Source of the DNA: Nostoc sp. TCL26-01
GTDB taxonomy: Bacteria; Cyanobacteriota; Cyanobacteriia; Cyanobacteriales; Nostocaceae
Assembly: GCF_013393945.1 (NCBI RefSeq)
Contig: NZ_CP040297.1
Coordinates: 4,310,001 to 4,374,000, forward strand
Length of the DNA stretch: 64,000 nt
Reading direction: 5' to 3'
Of this stretch, positions 54,201 through 62,463 are shown piece after piece (positions within the stretch are counted from its first letter, which is position 1; each line of letters starts with the position of its first letter). The notes beneath the pieces are model-generated. The model had not been told where the DNA came from, did not search any database, and saw only the letters and a list, made by a program, of their open reading frames with translations. The position numbers and the translations under genes are program-made.

Positions 54201-55124
54201 TAAATTATCCAAACTATGAGCTATATCAGGATGTTCATTCCCTAGCAAGTGTCGATTCATCGCTAAAACTTCTAAAAACTTCTCCTCTGCTGCGACATAA
54301 TTTCCCTTATCCTGATAAACACCACCTATATTACTTAAGATATTCGCAATATCAGGATGTGCATCACCAAATATCTCCTGAGAAATTTCTAATGCTTCCC
54401 AAAACTTGCTTTCAGCTTCTAAATAACGTCCTTGAGCATCATATAGTTTTCCCAAATTATTTAGACTAGCAGCAATATCAGGATGTCTATCTCCCAACAA
54501 TTGTTTTTTCATTGCCAGTGTTTCTAATTGCATTTTTTCTGCATCAGCATAGCGTCCTATTAAAATATAAATATTTGCTAAATTAGTTAAGGATTGGGCA
54601 ATATCAGGATGTTCATCGCCAAACAAGCTTTTTCGCATTGATAAAGCTTCTAAATGCACTTGTTCAGCTTTGAAATATAGTCCTTGTTCTCGATAAATTT
54701 CGGCTAGATTGTTTAAAGTTGGGGCAATTTCAAAATCTTCTTCTCCATAACATATTTTCCATAACTCCAAAGCTTCTAAAAATAATTTTTCTGCTGTTGT
54801 ATAGTTACCTTGAGCATAATATAATGCTGCTAGATTATTCAAAGATTGAGCCACATCAGGATGCTCAACACCAAAGAGATTTTTTCTAATATCTAAAACT
54901 TGTAAATATAAAGGCTTGGCTTGAGAATAACGCCCTTGAATGCGATATAATTCAGCTAAATTATTTAGGCTATCGCAATATGCAGAATTATCAGTGCATT
55001 GCTGACTTATCCCGATATTTACAGCTTGTTGAGCAATCATCATCGCTTGTGATAAATTACCCTCTCCAGCCAGTCTGACTACTTCTAAATTAAGTTGAAT
55101 TAATTGGTTAATAATTTCTTCCAT
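51300..55124 (-). CDS. TPR-CHAT protease-like protein
   Basis: A 1,274-residue protein. Residues about 40-620 are tandem 42-residue TPR units of the kinesin-light-chain type with the pattern HPDIAxSLNNLAxLYxxQGRY and AExxxLEAL. The C-terminal third is a CHAT (caspase-like) domain with the catalytic pair His1058 in LIATHGLF and Cys1140 in LSACDTARG, both intact. Such proteins cut partner proteins once triggered; a TPR-CHAT is the protease partner in type III-E CRISPR. But they are common in cyanobacteria outside CRISPR. A 52741-52800 segment carries an ERAYALALPL repeat that looks like an inserted dispersed repeat. It is likely downstream of the HTH-DUF4384 gene. Confidence 0.92.
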   Translation of the reverse strand: MEEIINQLIQLNLEVVRLAGEGNLSQAMMIAQQAVNIGISQQCTDNSAYCDSLNNLAELYRIQGRYSQAKPLYLQVLDIRKNLFGVEHPDVAQSLNNLAALYYAQGNYTTAEKLFLEALELWKICYGEEDFEIAPTLNNLAEIYREQGLYFKAEQVHLEALSMRKSLFGDEHPDIAQSLTNLANIYILIGRYADAEKMQLETLAMKKQLLGDRHPDIAASLNNLGKLYDAQGRYLEAESKFWEALEISQEIFGDAHPDIANILSNIGGVYQDKGNYVAAEEKFLEVLAMNRHLLGNEHPDIAHSLDNLAEVYLIQGKYVAAENKYLEAYNLRKRLLTAEHPDMAESLSNLGLIYTYQGRYIEAERQYLQALPILEKFRGTTHLSIANILTNMAGLYEEQGNYSEAEQKYLQALEIQRNSLTNEHPVIADTLHQIAALYRIQGRYSESEQVSIQSLGMRKRLLGERHPLIAASLNNLAVLYDDLTQYEQSESLLLAALEIVKDVFGNEHPHVASSMNNLAVIYDFQGRYQEAETLHLETLKLRKLLLGEEHIQIATSLNNLGELYFSLGRYQEAEQKYLETLAMRKRLLGDEHPDVAFSLNNLATLLAATHRPESALAYRVQASKINNKMIRNIFAFSSESDRLSFLQKIRRDFDLFLCLVYTYLSHSENAKLAAFDFILQRKALTASALAAQNAALHSGRYPQLQAQLRQLSDLNSQIIHLTFAEELTNYRENLARLQAQYNYLQKQLALQVPEIQLSELNFDRQAIEQSPHYAMSDDKPLLYETLRERAYALALPLNSILLEFVRFDVFDFQAIPAQGQTQWYPPRYLVFIFKAGQADKVDMVDLGTAATIDQLIQEFRLQASDYTQMTLGWSKNSQTPTLHIKSYHPQAAIQLSQALFAPIRDLVKDCRHLIIASDSSLNLVPFQILPVDSTSSRLLMDEYTISYLSVGREILRPQLQSSRNSISAPLIIADPDFDLKADLVSQEELTSTNAPLEQISELLNTLTATRLLRAPGTKFLGESVAKKLPNAQLHLGADALETHLTNGKCPSIMLIATHGLFLPNSESKPVANKPNLLSMERLRTTKVKNPMMRSGLALAGANTWLSGGNIPKDAGKGFVFAQDIANLNLWGNELTVLSACDTARGDIQIGEGVFGLRRAFAVAGTKTLVMSLWPVSDKVTALLMERFFDNLHSSIGCVEALQEAQNYIRNMTVQELRQSALGLEVLKTLLDVEELFTESKINCPENDTPLKHPFYWGAWICQGENNILEEKLKG
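52741..52800. repeat. Dispersed repeat inside the CHAT gene
   Basis: On the coding strand the stretch reads LLYETLRERAYALALP. The DNA (TACGAAACGCTACGCGAACG on the coding strand) is of a kind often found as a dispersed in-frame repeat in Nostoc genes. It adds residues without breaking the frame. Confidence 0.5.
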
Positions 55125-55153
55125 AAGTCAATTCCAGTAGATGTAGCTGTAGC

Positions 55154-55283
55154 TGTAGGTTGGGTTGACGTAAGGAAACCCAACACCAATATATATTTTG
55201 CATTTGTGATATTCATGTTTGGTTGATACATTTTGTATTGCCGATATTCATGTTGGGTTGCGCTTCGCTTAACCCAACCTACA
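55154..55283. repeat. 130-bp element with 13-bp inverted ends
   Basis: TGTAGGTTGGGTT at 55154-55166 and AACCCAACCTACA at 55271-55283 form exact terminal inverted repeats. The interior has two near-identical direct pieces around ATATTCATGTTTGG/ATATTCATGTTGGG. It is a MITE-like noncoding repeat between the two minus-strand genes; a related fragment is near 2183. Confidence 0.75.
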
Positions 55284-55287
55284 ATTT

Positions 55288-56055
55288 TTATTTGATTTCA
55301 TATTCTGTGTACATAATTTTACAGCTTGGCTCATGACTAATAAAATCGCATAATTCACTCAAATGGGTTTCTGTTAATTCCAATGGTTCATCATTCTGAT
55401 TCGGTAGCCAATTTAAAATAGGTGTTGATTCTGTAATGAGAGCAAAAATTGTTTCTCTACCTGGTGTTCCTTCAATTTGAAAAGATTTCATGGGTGAATT
55501 TTCTTGCGGTAGAAGTGTTTTACCTTGAGCTAGATATGCTTGGGGTGCAAAGCGTGAGGGACAGAAACACCAAATATTTCCTAATGTATCTTTTTGTATT
55601 AATAATAAGTGTCCTGGATTTTCTAGATTGATTTCAAAGCGAATTTTACTACCTATTGATACAGACTTTTCGTAAATAGTTTTATTTTGCCAACTCCAAC
55701 CTAATGTTTCTTCTTTAACTAACACTAGACCCATTTTTTCACTGGGATGACCTAATGATTGCAGTTGATGCCAAATTTCTGCAAGTGGTGTGAGTGGTTG
55801 TTCAGGGTTTTCTGTGGTTGTAATATCTAAATTAGATGGTATGGCGATATCTTGCCAGTCTAATTCCAGTATCATGCAGATTTCAGTGAAAAGATTATAA
55901 CTAATAGGTGTACCGTTAAAAAATTTACTAATAGTTGCCCAAGAAGCTACATGAACATCATCAGCTAATGTTTGTTGAGTCCAGTTTTTACGTAACAGGG
56001 CATACTTAGCTTTTTCAATACCTTTTGAGGATGCTGTTAATGTCCGTTTGGGCAT
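55288..56055 (-). CDS. HTH-DUF4384 protein
   Basis: A 255-residue protein. Residues about 8-75 form an XRE-like HTH domain (GIEKAKYALLRKNWTQQTL, ATISKFFNGTPISYNLF, LELDWQDIA) of the kind found at the N-terminus of cyanobacterial NACHT and WD40 proteins. Residues about 120-215 are a DUF4384 domain (KIRFEINLENPGHLLLIQ, GRETIFALITES). DUF4384 is often fused to caspase-like proteases in bacteria, so a link with the TPR-CHAT gene downstream is plausible. It is divergent from RT-Cas1 and could act as its local regulator; this is inference. Confidence 0.85.
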   Translation of the reverse strand: MPKRTLTASSKGIEKAKYALLRKNWTQQTLADDVHVASWATISKFFNGTPISYNLFTEICMILELDWQDIAIPSNLDITTTENPEQPLTPLAEIWHQLQSLGHPSEKMGLVLVKEETLGWSWQNKTIYEKSVSIGSKIRFEINLENPGHLLLIQKDTLGNIWCFCPSRFAPQAYLAQGKTLLPQENSPMKSFQIEGTPGRETIFALITESTPILNWLPNQNDEPLELTETHLSELCDFISHEPSCKIMYTEYEIK

Positions 56056-56101
56056 AGTCAGGAAAGTTAAAAGTCAAAAGAAATTAGGTGTATTTTGTAA
56101 A

Positions 56102-56153
56102 TTATATACAAAGTTATATACTCTGGGCAAAACTTATACAGGTGCTTATATAG
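56102..56153 (+). promoter_or_regulatory. Upstream block shared by both cas1 genes, RT-Cas1 copy
   Basis: TTATATACAAAGT (56102-56114), TTATACAGGT (56134-56143) and TATATAG (56147-56153). The same three blocks in the same order occur before the second cas1 at 61282-61322. Both genes also have a pyrimidine-rich leader ending in TTAATC before the ATG region. Confidence 0.65.
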
Positions 56154-56284
56154 CTGTTAGCGACAATCAAGTTAAAGGTATCACGGTTTGTAGTAAAGAC
56201 TTTAGTCTTTAGAAAGTCAAGGACTGAAGTCCTTACTACGAACTGATTTCTTTTGCCTTTTTACTTTTTACTTATTACTTAATC

Positions 56285-58291
56285 ATGTTCACCATTGAAC
56301 AACTGTATTTCGCTTGGAGTCAAGTCCGTGCGGGAAGTCGCAGTGCTGGTGTGGATGGAATTAGTGTTGACTTGTTTGCAGCGTCAGTTGATGAGCAGTT
56401 ACCAATTCTCCTACGTCAGTTACAACAAGAATCTTATCACCCTAGCCCCGCCAAAGGATTTTATTTAACTAAAAAAAGTGGAGGTAAACGATTAGTTGGT
56501 ATTCCCACTGTCCGAGATAGAATTGTGCAACGGCTGCTTTTAGAAGAGTTGTATTTCCCTCTGGAAGAAGCCTTTCTGGATTGTAGCTATGCTTATCGTC
56601 CAGGGCGGAATATTCAACAAGCAGTACAACAGCTTTTCTCTTATTATCAGTATCGTCCGACTTGGATTATCAAAGCTGATATTGCTCAGTTTTTTGATAA
56701 TTTGTCCTTGGCATTACTGTTAAATAATTTAGAAGCTTTACATCTAGAAAGTGGAATATTGCAGTTGCTAGAACAGCAAATTAAAGCAGGAATTATGATT
56801 TCCGGCAAGTACATTAATTTCGGTAAAGGTGTATTACAAGGTGGCATACTTTCTGGAGCATTAGCTAATCTATACCTCACAAGTTTTGACAGAAAATGCC
56901 TGAGTAATAATATTCATTTAGTCAGGTACGGTGATGATTTTGCTGTTGCGTGTAGCAGTTGGCAGGAAGCTAACCGTATCCTTGATAAAATTATCACTTG
57001 GTTGGGAGAACTTTATCTCACCTTGCAACCGGAAAAAACACAGATTTTTCTACCCCAACAAGAGTTTATATTTTTAGGCTACCGCTTTGCTAATGGCAAA
57101 GTTTATGCACCACCACCTCCACAACCCAAGCCGGAGGGAGAATGGTTAACTAATGCTTCGGGTACGCCTTATTTTCGTCCCAAAGAACGTCCATTTAAAT
57201 TTGTCTCTCGTCCACCAAAGGCTTGTGATATCAGCAAGCCAGTAAGTTTTCCTCGCGCACCCATATCTCATCTTTGGCAGGAATCTATGACTACACTATA
57301 TATAACAGATCAAGGGGCTTATTTGAGTGCAAAAAACCAACAGTTCCAGGTTTTTTATCAACAGGAATTAAGAATTAAAATCCCTATTGTGCGAGTGACG
57401 AATATTGTTTTGTTTGGTTGTTGTAATGTTTCTCATGGTGCTGTGAGTGTAGCATTACAGCGACGGATTCCGATTATGTATTTGTCGCAGAAGGGGAGAT
57501 ATTTTGGGAGGTTGCAAGCGGAAGGGATGGCGAAGGTGGAATATTTGGCGCGTCAAGTTGAATGTTCGCGGAACCCTGAGTTTACTAGGAAGCAAGCTGA
57601 GGCTATTGTCCGAGCAAAATTGCATAATTCGAGAATTATGTTGATGCGATTAAATCGTCGGGTGAAGTCTGATAAGGCGACTAAAGCCATTAGTCAACTG
57701 GAATTGTTTATGGAGAAACTACCATTTGCTGAAGATGTCAATATGTTGCGTGGCTATGAAGGGATAGCCGCAACAACGTATTTTCAAGCTTTAGGTTCAT
57801 TGGTGACAGGGGAATTTGTGTTTGAGAAGCGTACTAAACGACCACCTACTGATCCAATTAATAGTATGTTGAGTTTGGGGTATACATTATTAAGTCAAAA
57901 TGTTCACTCATTAATTCAGATATTAGGCTTACATACTCATTTTGGTAACTTGCACGTACCTCGTGACAATCATCCAGCTTTGGTATCTGACTTAATGGAG
58001 GAGTTTCGAGCTTTGGTTGTTGATTCTCTGGTAATATATTTGACTAATAAAAACATTTTTACCATAGAGGATTTTACCTCACCTGATGAACGTGGTGGTG
58101 TTTATTTTCAACCTCATGCACTCAAAAAATTTCTCAAACACTGGGAGGAAAGATTACAAACAGAAATTACACATCCACACACAGACTGTAAAGTACCTTA
58201 CCGTCGCTGCATTGAGTTACAGGTACGGGAGTATATTGCTTGTTTGATGGGTGAAGTTGATGTATACCGTCCAATGATTTGGGATAAGTAA
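56285..58291 (+). CDS. cas1: Reverse transcriptase-Cas1 fusion
   Basis: A 668-residue RT-Cas1. The RT half (about 1-300) starts right at the fingers (VDGISVDLFAASVDEQLP), has GILSGALANLYL and the catalytic YGDD at 215-218 in LVRYGDDFAVAC. The Cas1 half (about 345-668) has the metal-binding residues Glu492 (GYEGIAATTYF), His557 (GNLHVPRD) and Glu573 (LMEEFRALVVD). RT-Cas1 lets type III systems take spacers from RNA as well as DNA. It has no Cas6 domain at its N-terminus, unlike some relatives. No Cas2 follows directly; array 2 does. The gene starts without a clear Shine-Dalgarno. Confidence 0.97.
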   Translation: MFTIEQLYFAWSQVRAGSRSAGVDGISVDLFAASVDEQLPILLRQLQQESYHPSPAKGFYLTKKSGGKRLVGIPTVRDRIVQRLLLEELYFPLEEAFLDCSYAYRPGRNIQQAVQQLFSYYQYRPTWIIKADIAQFFDNLSLALLLNNLEALHLESGILQLLEQQIKAGIMISGKYINFGKGVLQGGILSGALANLYLTSFDRKCLSNNIHLVRYGDDFAVACSSWQEANRILDKIITWLGELYLTLQPEKTQIFLPQQEFIFLGYRFANGKVYAPPPPQPKPEGEWLTNASGTPYFRPKERPFKFVSRPPKACDISKPVSFPRAPISHLWQESMTTLYITDQGAYLSAKNQQFQVFYQQELRIKIPIVRVTNIVLFGCCNVSHGAVSVALQRRIPIMYLSQKGRYFGRLQAEGMAKVEYLARQVECSRNPEFTRKQAEAIVRAKLHNSRIMLMRLNRRVKSDKATKAISQLELFMEKLPFAEDVNMLRGYEGIAATTYFQALGSLVTGEFVFEKRTKRPPTDPINSMLSLGYTLLSQNVHSLIQILGLHTHFGNLHVPRDNHPALVSDLMEEFRALVVDSLVIYLTNKNIFTIEDFTSPDERGGVYFQPHALKKFLKHWEERLQTEITHPHTDCKVPYRRCIELQVREYIACLMGEVDVYRPMIWDK

Positions 58292-58502
58292 AACTTAACT
58301 GTTGAGTCATTTCGGGGCATAAGTAAAATGGCTGAAACCCTGATTGTTTCGTGGAATGCCCCGGTAAGCTTATCCTGTAAGGGTTTGGGATTGTGTTTTT
58401 CTAGTTTAATTCTCTATTTAGGCTCTTGATTTTGAGTAAATTTGACAAGCCCCGAAAATCTGCTGTAGGATTAGCTTCAGGTAAGGTTTTCAGAGCCTAG
58501 CC
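58292..58502 (+). promoter_or_regulatory. Leader region of CRISPR array 2
   Basis: 211 bases between the RT-Cas1 stop and the first repeat, with no gene. It contains a GGGGCAT/ATGCCCC-type inverted pair near 58313-58357. As the array runs in the same direction as RT-Cas1, the leader should be here. Confidence 0.6.
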
Positions 58503-60285
58503 CTTTAAACTTCTTCGGAAGTTGAATTAATGGAAACATTATATATCATAAACAAATAGCAGCGTCAATGAAGCCTTTAAACTTCTTCGGAAGTTGAATT
58601 AATGGAAACAAAGATTTTACTCTTCGCAAAACGGCTTTGCCTCTCTTAACTTTAAACTTCTTCGGAAGTTGAATTAATGGAAACCAATCAGTGGGGACAT
58701 ACTCCATAGTACAAAACTCTACTTTAAACTTCTTCGGAAGTTGAATTAATGGAAACTTCATCAACCCTACTGACGTAGGCAGTTCGAGTTATTCTTTAAA
58801 CTTCTTCGGAAGTTGAATTAATGGAAACGTTTCTCCCCGGCTTTCACCGGATAAAAAACTTTCACTTTAAACTTCTTCGGAAGTTGAATTAATGGAAACC
58901 ACCATAATGTGAACAATACCCACACTACGACAAGTGCTTTAAACTTCTTCGGAAGTTGAATTAATGGAAACATTGCGGAAACGTTTATCTACCCCGATGG
59001 ATAGTGTCTTTAAACTTCTTCGGAAGTTGAATTAATGGAAACTTGTTGATACAGAACAGCAAAAAGTCTTAGCGGAAAGAACGCTTTAAACTTCTTCGGA
59101 AGTTGAATTAATGGAAACTTGGCGGCTTTACTTGCGTGCTGGGTTCGACAACGGTTTCCTTTAAACTTCTTCGGAAGTTGAATTAATGGAAACCCTCATG
59201 TAAATCTTGCAGAAGCTGATCGTTCTTAGCTCTTTAAACTTCTTCGGAAGTTGAATTAATGGAAACCGATCCGCTTTCCCCGCTATCATTCCCTTCGTTT
59301 TTTCTTTAAACTTCTTCGGAAGTTGAATTAATGGAAACCCGCCTGCGGAGGAGTAACGGGGCGTACATTCAAGTTTCTTTAAACTTCTTCGGAAGTTGAA
59401 TTAATGGAAACGGTCTAACCCTCTCTCCATATCTATCGTTAATAGTACTTTAAACTTCTTCGGAAGTTGAATTAATGGAAACGTTTGAATCCAACCTGAT
59501 CAATTGAGACGATTTGTCCTTTAAACTTCTTCGGAAGTTGAATTAATGGAAACCGCGATTAGAAAATTCAGCATTACTTTCGCCAGGTTCTTTAAACTTC
59601 TTCGGAAGTTGAATTAATGGAAACGCAAAGCGCCGTCTTGGATGACTGTCCAGCCAGCCTTTAAACTTCTTCGGAAGTTGAATTAATGGAAACAATCATT
59701 TTTGCGTGAGAAATACTTATCTCACCGAAAACTCTTTAAACTTCTTCGGAAGTTGAATTAATGGAAACTTGCGTCTGTTTTGGAGACTGAAGAAGCATGA
59801 AAATTGACTTTAAACTTCTTCGGAAGTTGAATTAATGGAAACGACTCGAGGGCTTTTTCGGCCACCAAGGTTCCTCCGTCTTTAAACTTCTTCGGAAGTT
59901 GAATTAATGGAAACATTCTTAGAGGATCTTACCAAGTTTTGTTCAATATTTGACTTTAAACTTCTTCGGAAGTTGAATTAATGGAAACTATTGCCCTAAC
60001 AGCAGTTCAGCTTCAAGAATTTTATCAGAACTTTAAACTTCTTCGGAAGTTGAATTAATGGAAACACCTTTATTCCAGTCCAGACCGTGTTTTTTTAGAA
60101 ACTTTAAACTTCTTCGGAAGTTGAATTAATGGAAACCGAATGGCATCGCTATTTAGCCATAGAAACATTTCGCAATACTCTTTAAACTTCTTCGGAAGTT
60201 GAATTAATGGAAACTCAGAGGAGCAACCTCATAATAATACGCCGTCCCACCTTTAAACTTCTTCGGAAGTTGAATTAATGGAAAC
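58503..60285 (+). CRISPR. CRISPR array 2: 25 repeats of 35 bp, 24 spacers
   Basis: Repeats begin CTTTAAACTTC and end TTAATGGAAAC. Repeat starts include 58503, 58575, 58650, 58722, 58794, 58864, 58937, 59008, 59084, 59159, 59232, 59304, 59377, 59448, 59519, 59590, 59659, 59734, 59808, 59880, 59954, 60031, 60102, 60180 and 60251. I found no change in any repeat, including the last. AACTTC and GAAGTT pair around a TTCG loop, a very stable UUCG tetraloop hairpin for a Cas6-type enzyme. The last 11 bases are shared with the array 1 repeat. Confidence 0.98.
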
Positions 60286-60339
60286 AATTCTCTCGAAATC
60301 GTCTCTGGTAGTTTTTAAATTCTTTAAACAGATAGTGCA

Positions 60340-60675
60340 ATGGATAAACTAGAGTATTATCGCGCTTGTATCCAAACCCTCTTGGAAAAGCATAGCGAAT
60401 ATAAATCCCGTGATGAAGATATAGAAAGCGCACTATTATTTGATCCAGTACGCGATCGCTACCAATTGATGCGTATTGGCTGGAAAGGCCTAAAGCGAAT
60501 TTATCACATTGTTATACACTTTGATATCAAAGATGGTAAAATTTGGCTTCAGCAAAATACCACTGATATCGATGTTGGCGAAGAACTATTAGCAATGGGT
60601 GTTGATAGAGAAGATATTATTCTGGGGTTACATCCTCCCTACAAGCGTCCTTATACTAACTATGGTGTTGCTTAA
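60340..60675 (+). CDS. xisI: XisI-family protein, orphan
   Basis: A 111-residue XisI protein with YYRACIQTLLEKHSEY near the start and the family end GVDREDIILGLHPPYKRP. XisI works with XisH in control of fdxN-element excision during heterocyst development, and xisH-xisI pairs are also common on their own. Here no xisH gene precedes it: the CRISPR array ends 54 bases upstream. The original xisH may have been lost or displaced by the array. Confidence 0.88.
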   Translation: MDKLEYYRACIQTLLEKHSEYKSRDEDIESALLFDPVRDRYQLMRIGWKGLKRIYHIVIHFDIKDGKIWLQQNTTDIDVGEELLAMGVDREDIILGLHPPYKRPYTNYGVA

Positions 60676-60702
60676 CCCAACATATGATTGTGTTTAACCC
60701 GC

Positions 60703-60818
60703 ATTTCTCACGAAATTTATAAAACCGAAGTCCAGAGGCTGTAGGGGCGGGTTAACGAGATATTCGTGAATGATTGAAGCTTCCTTTGTGAACCCGCCCC
60801 TACCGTTTTGTGAGAAAT
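60703..60818. mobile_element. MITE-like repeat, copy B (116 bp)
   Basis: Terminal inverted repeats ATTTCTCACGAAA and TTTTGTGAGAAAT, with the nested pair TAGGGGCGGGTT / AACCCGCCCCTA. It matches copy A at 22718-22832 over its length except in the middle. Confidence 0.82.
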
Positions 60819-60870
60819 ACAAGTTAAGTGCTGTTATACCAATTCACAAAAATCCTGATACATATAGCTT

Positions 60871-61122
60871 ACTCGTTGGGTATTGTCCGCCCACCGTTAA
60901 AACGGTGGTCTCATAGCTTAAGTCCATTAAAATGGACTCTGATATTCAGTCCTCTTGAGAGGACTTTAGCTATGAGACAGGGATTTACAATCCCTTACTC
61001 GTTGGGTATTGTCCGCCCACCGTTAAAACGGTGGTCTCATAGCTTAAGTCCATTAAAATGGACTCTGATATTCAGTCCTCTTGAGAGGACTTTAGCTATG
61101 AGACAGGGATTTACAATCCCTG
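60871..61122. repeat. Two tandem 126-bp structured units
   Basis: The unit starting ACTCGTTGGGTATTGTCCGC at 60871 is repeated from 60997, with a period of 126 and almost no difference. Each unit can fold as a closing stem CTCATAGCT/AGCTATGAG enclosing AGTCCATTAAAATGGACT and AGTCCTCTTGAGAGGACT, with an extra CCACCGTTAAAACGGTGG hairpin outside. It is noncoding and cloverleaf-like. Confidence 0.85.
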
Positions 61123-61281
61123 ACGGACTGACGGACTCACGTATTTGTATCATTATTAAAGTGAAATGGTATTAGCATCGCTCTTTCATACTGTATGAGT
61201 AGCAGTGTGAAAAAAAGGCGATCGCTTTTTTTATATCTTCATAATCTCAAAAAAAATAGACTAAAAAACTTATATATAAAC

Positions 61282-61322
61282 TTATATACAAAGTAATTCT
61301 AGTTATATATCAGGTTATATAG
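61282..61322 (+). promoter_or_regulatory. Upstream block shared by both cas1 genes, second copy
   Basis: TTATATACAAAGT (61282-61294), TTATATATCAGGT (61303-61315) and TATATAG (61316-61322), in the same order as at 56102-56153 before RT-Cas1. Confidence 0.65.
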
Positions 61323-61417
61323 GCATCTGGGAAGATGTAATTAAGTAAAAAAACAAGGCGCAAAACATAATATTTGCCTCCGTTTTTTTACTTTTAACCT
61401 TTTATTTAATCCCAACC

Positions 61418-62461
61418 ATGTCCACAATTTACATCACAGAACCAGATGCTATTCTCCAATTGCAACACAGTTATTTAAAGGTGTTTCATCAGCAAAAGCA
61501 GTGCGTTAGTCTCAGGATTAATAATGTCAGCCAACTTATTATCTTTGGTAACATCAAATTACCCAATGAAGTAATTAAAACTGTAGTAGCTCATCAAATT
61601 CCAGTCCTTTATTTAACTCCCAATGGCGAATTAATAGGCAGATTAGAAAACACAACACAACGCCAATATAAATATCAAACTCTTCAACGCCAACACACAC
61701 GTAATAAGGAATTGAATCGGGCGACTGCGGAAAGTATCATCTGGGCAAAGTTGCATAATCAACATACATTTATGCAAAGCTGGACTAGATATTACGCCGA
61801 CCATACAACCCAGCGTGCATTAAAATACCTAACGCTGTTGATAGATAATTTATCACTGGCAACATCTGTTGAGCAACTGCGCGAATATAGCGAAGAAGCA
61901 GATCAGGTTTACTATAATGCTGTTACTTCATTAGTCAAGTTTCATAACTCCTGTTCGCGCTTTCAGCAACAACATATAAGCGGGTTATTTAACTTGGGAT
62001 ATCAACTGTTACATCAATATATATATACCTTGCTCGACACCGCAGGGCTTCATCCCGATTACGCCATCCTACACCCCAATGTACGCCATGAGTTACCCCT
62101 AGCCTGGGATTTTACCGCCGAGTTTCGCACTGCTATTGTTGATGACTTAGTATTAAATTTCGCCCGAAAATTCCCCCACACCAACGGAAATGGCAATGGA
62201 AACGGTAAAGGTCAGCCACGTAATATTTTGCAACGTTTCCTGCAACATTGGGAAGCCAAGCTAAGAACATTTGTGCTGCATCCCTACGGTGGGGAAGTTA
62301 GCTATCGCCAATGTATGGACTTACAAGTACGAGAATACCTTGCGTGTCTGCTGGGTGACGTGGAATATTACCGTCCGCTTGCGTTTAAACATCATCCTGC
62401 ACATTCTGACTTTGCCGATGCTGTTGCACCAGCGCAAGTACCGTTAAGCTTGGTGAAGTAG
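61418..62461 (+). CDS. cas1: Second Cas1 (no RT domain)
   Basis: A 347-residue Cas1 integrase. Metal-ligand candidates are Glu in YSEEADQVYYNAV, His in YAILHPNVRH and Glu in DFTAEFRTAIVDD. The C-terminal QVREYLACLLGDVEYYRP matches the end of the Cas1 half of RT-Cas1, so the two are related. A Gly/Asn-rich loop (NGNGNGNGKG) lies near residue 250, and there is an extra tail of about 25 residues. Cas2 follows by 2 bases. It should insert spacers with Cas2 as the Cas1-Cas2 integrase. Confidence 0.95.
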   Translation: MSTIYITEPDAILQLQHSYLKVFHQQKQCVSLRINNVSQLIIFGNIKLPNEVIKTVVAHQIPVLYLTPNGELIGRLENTTQRQYKYQTLQRQHTRNKELNRATAESIIWAKLHNQHTFMQSWTRYYADHTTQRALKYLTLLIDNLSLATSVEQLREYSEEADQVYYNAVTSLVKFHNSCSRFQQQHISGLFNLGYQLLHQYIYTLLDTAGLHPDYAILHPNVRHELPLAWDFTAEFRTAIVDDLVLNFARKFPHTNGNGNGNGKGQPRNILQRFLQHWEAKLRTFVLHPYGGEVSYRQCMDLQVREYLACLLGDVEYYRPLAFKHHPAHSDFADAVAPAQVPLSLVK

Positions 62462-62463
62462 TA

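Larger units (their letters stand above)
60676..61417. other. Repeat-rich intergenic region before the second cas1
   Basis: About 740 bases without a supported gene. It holds MITE-like copy B (60703-60818), the 126-bp tandem structured repeat (60871-61122), and the cas1 upstream blocks (61282-61322). Confidence 0.7.

Noticed and set aside
51300..55124. Type III-E (gRAMP/Craspase) system
   Set aside because: TPR-CHAT is present but the Cmr subunits are separate apart from the Cmr6-Cmr1 fusion, and Cas10 is present, so the system is type III-B.
56285..57200. Group II intron reverse transcriptase or retron
   Set aside because: The RT is fused in frame to a complete Cas1, no intron RNA domains or msr/msd structure are visible, and arrays flank it.
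58546..58764. Minus-strand frame with repeated FPLIQLPKKFK
   Set aside because: It is the translation of array 2 repeats on the other strand.
60828..61175. 115-codon frame with two identical halves
   Set aside because: It is the translation of the tandem 126-bp structured repeat, with no start signal.
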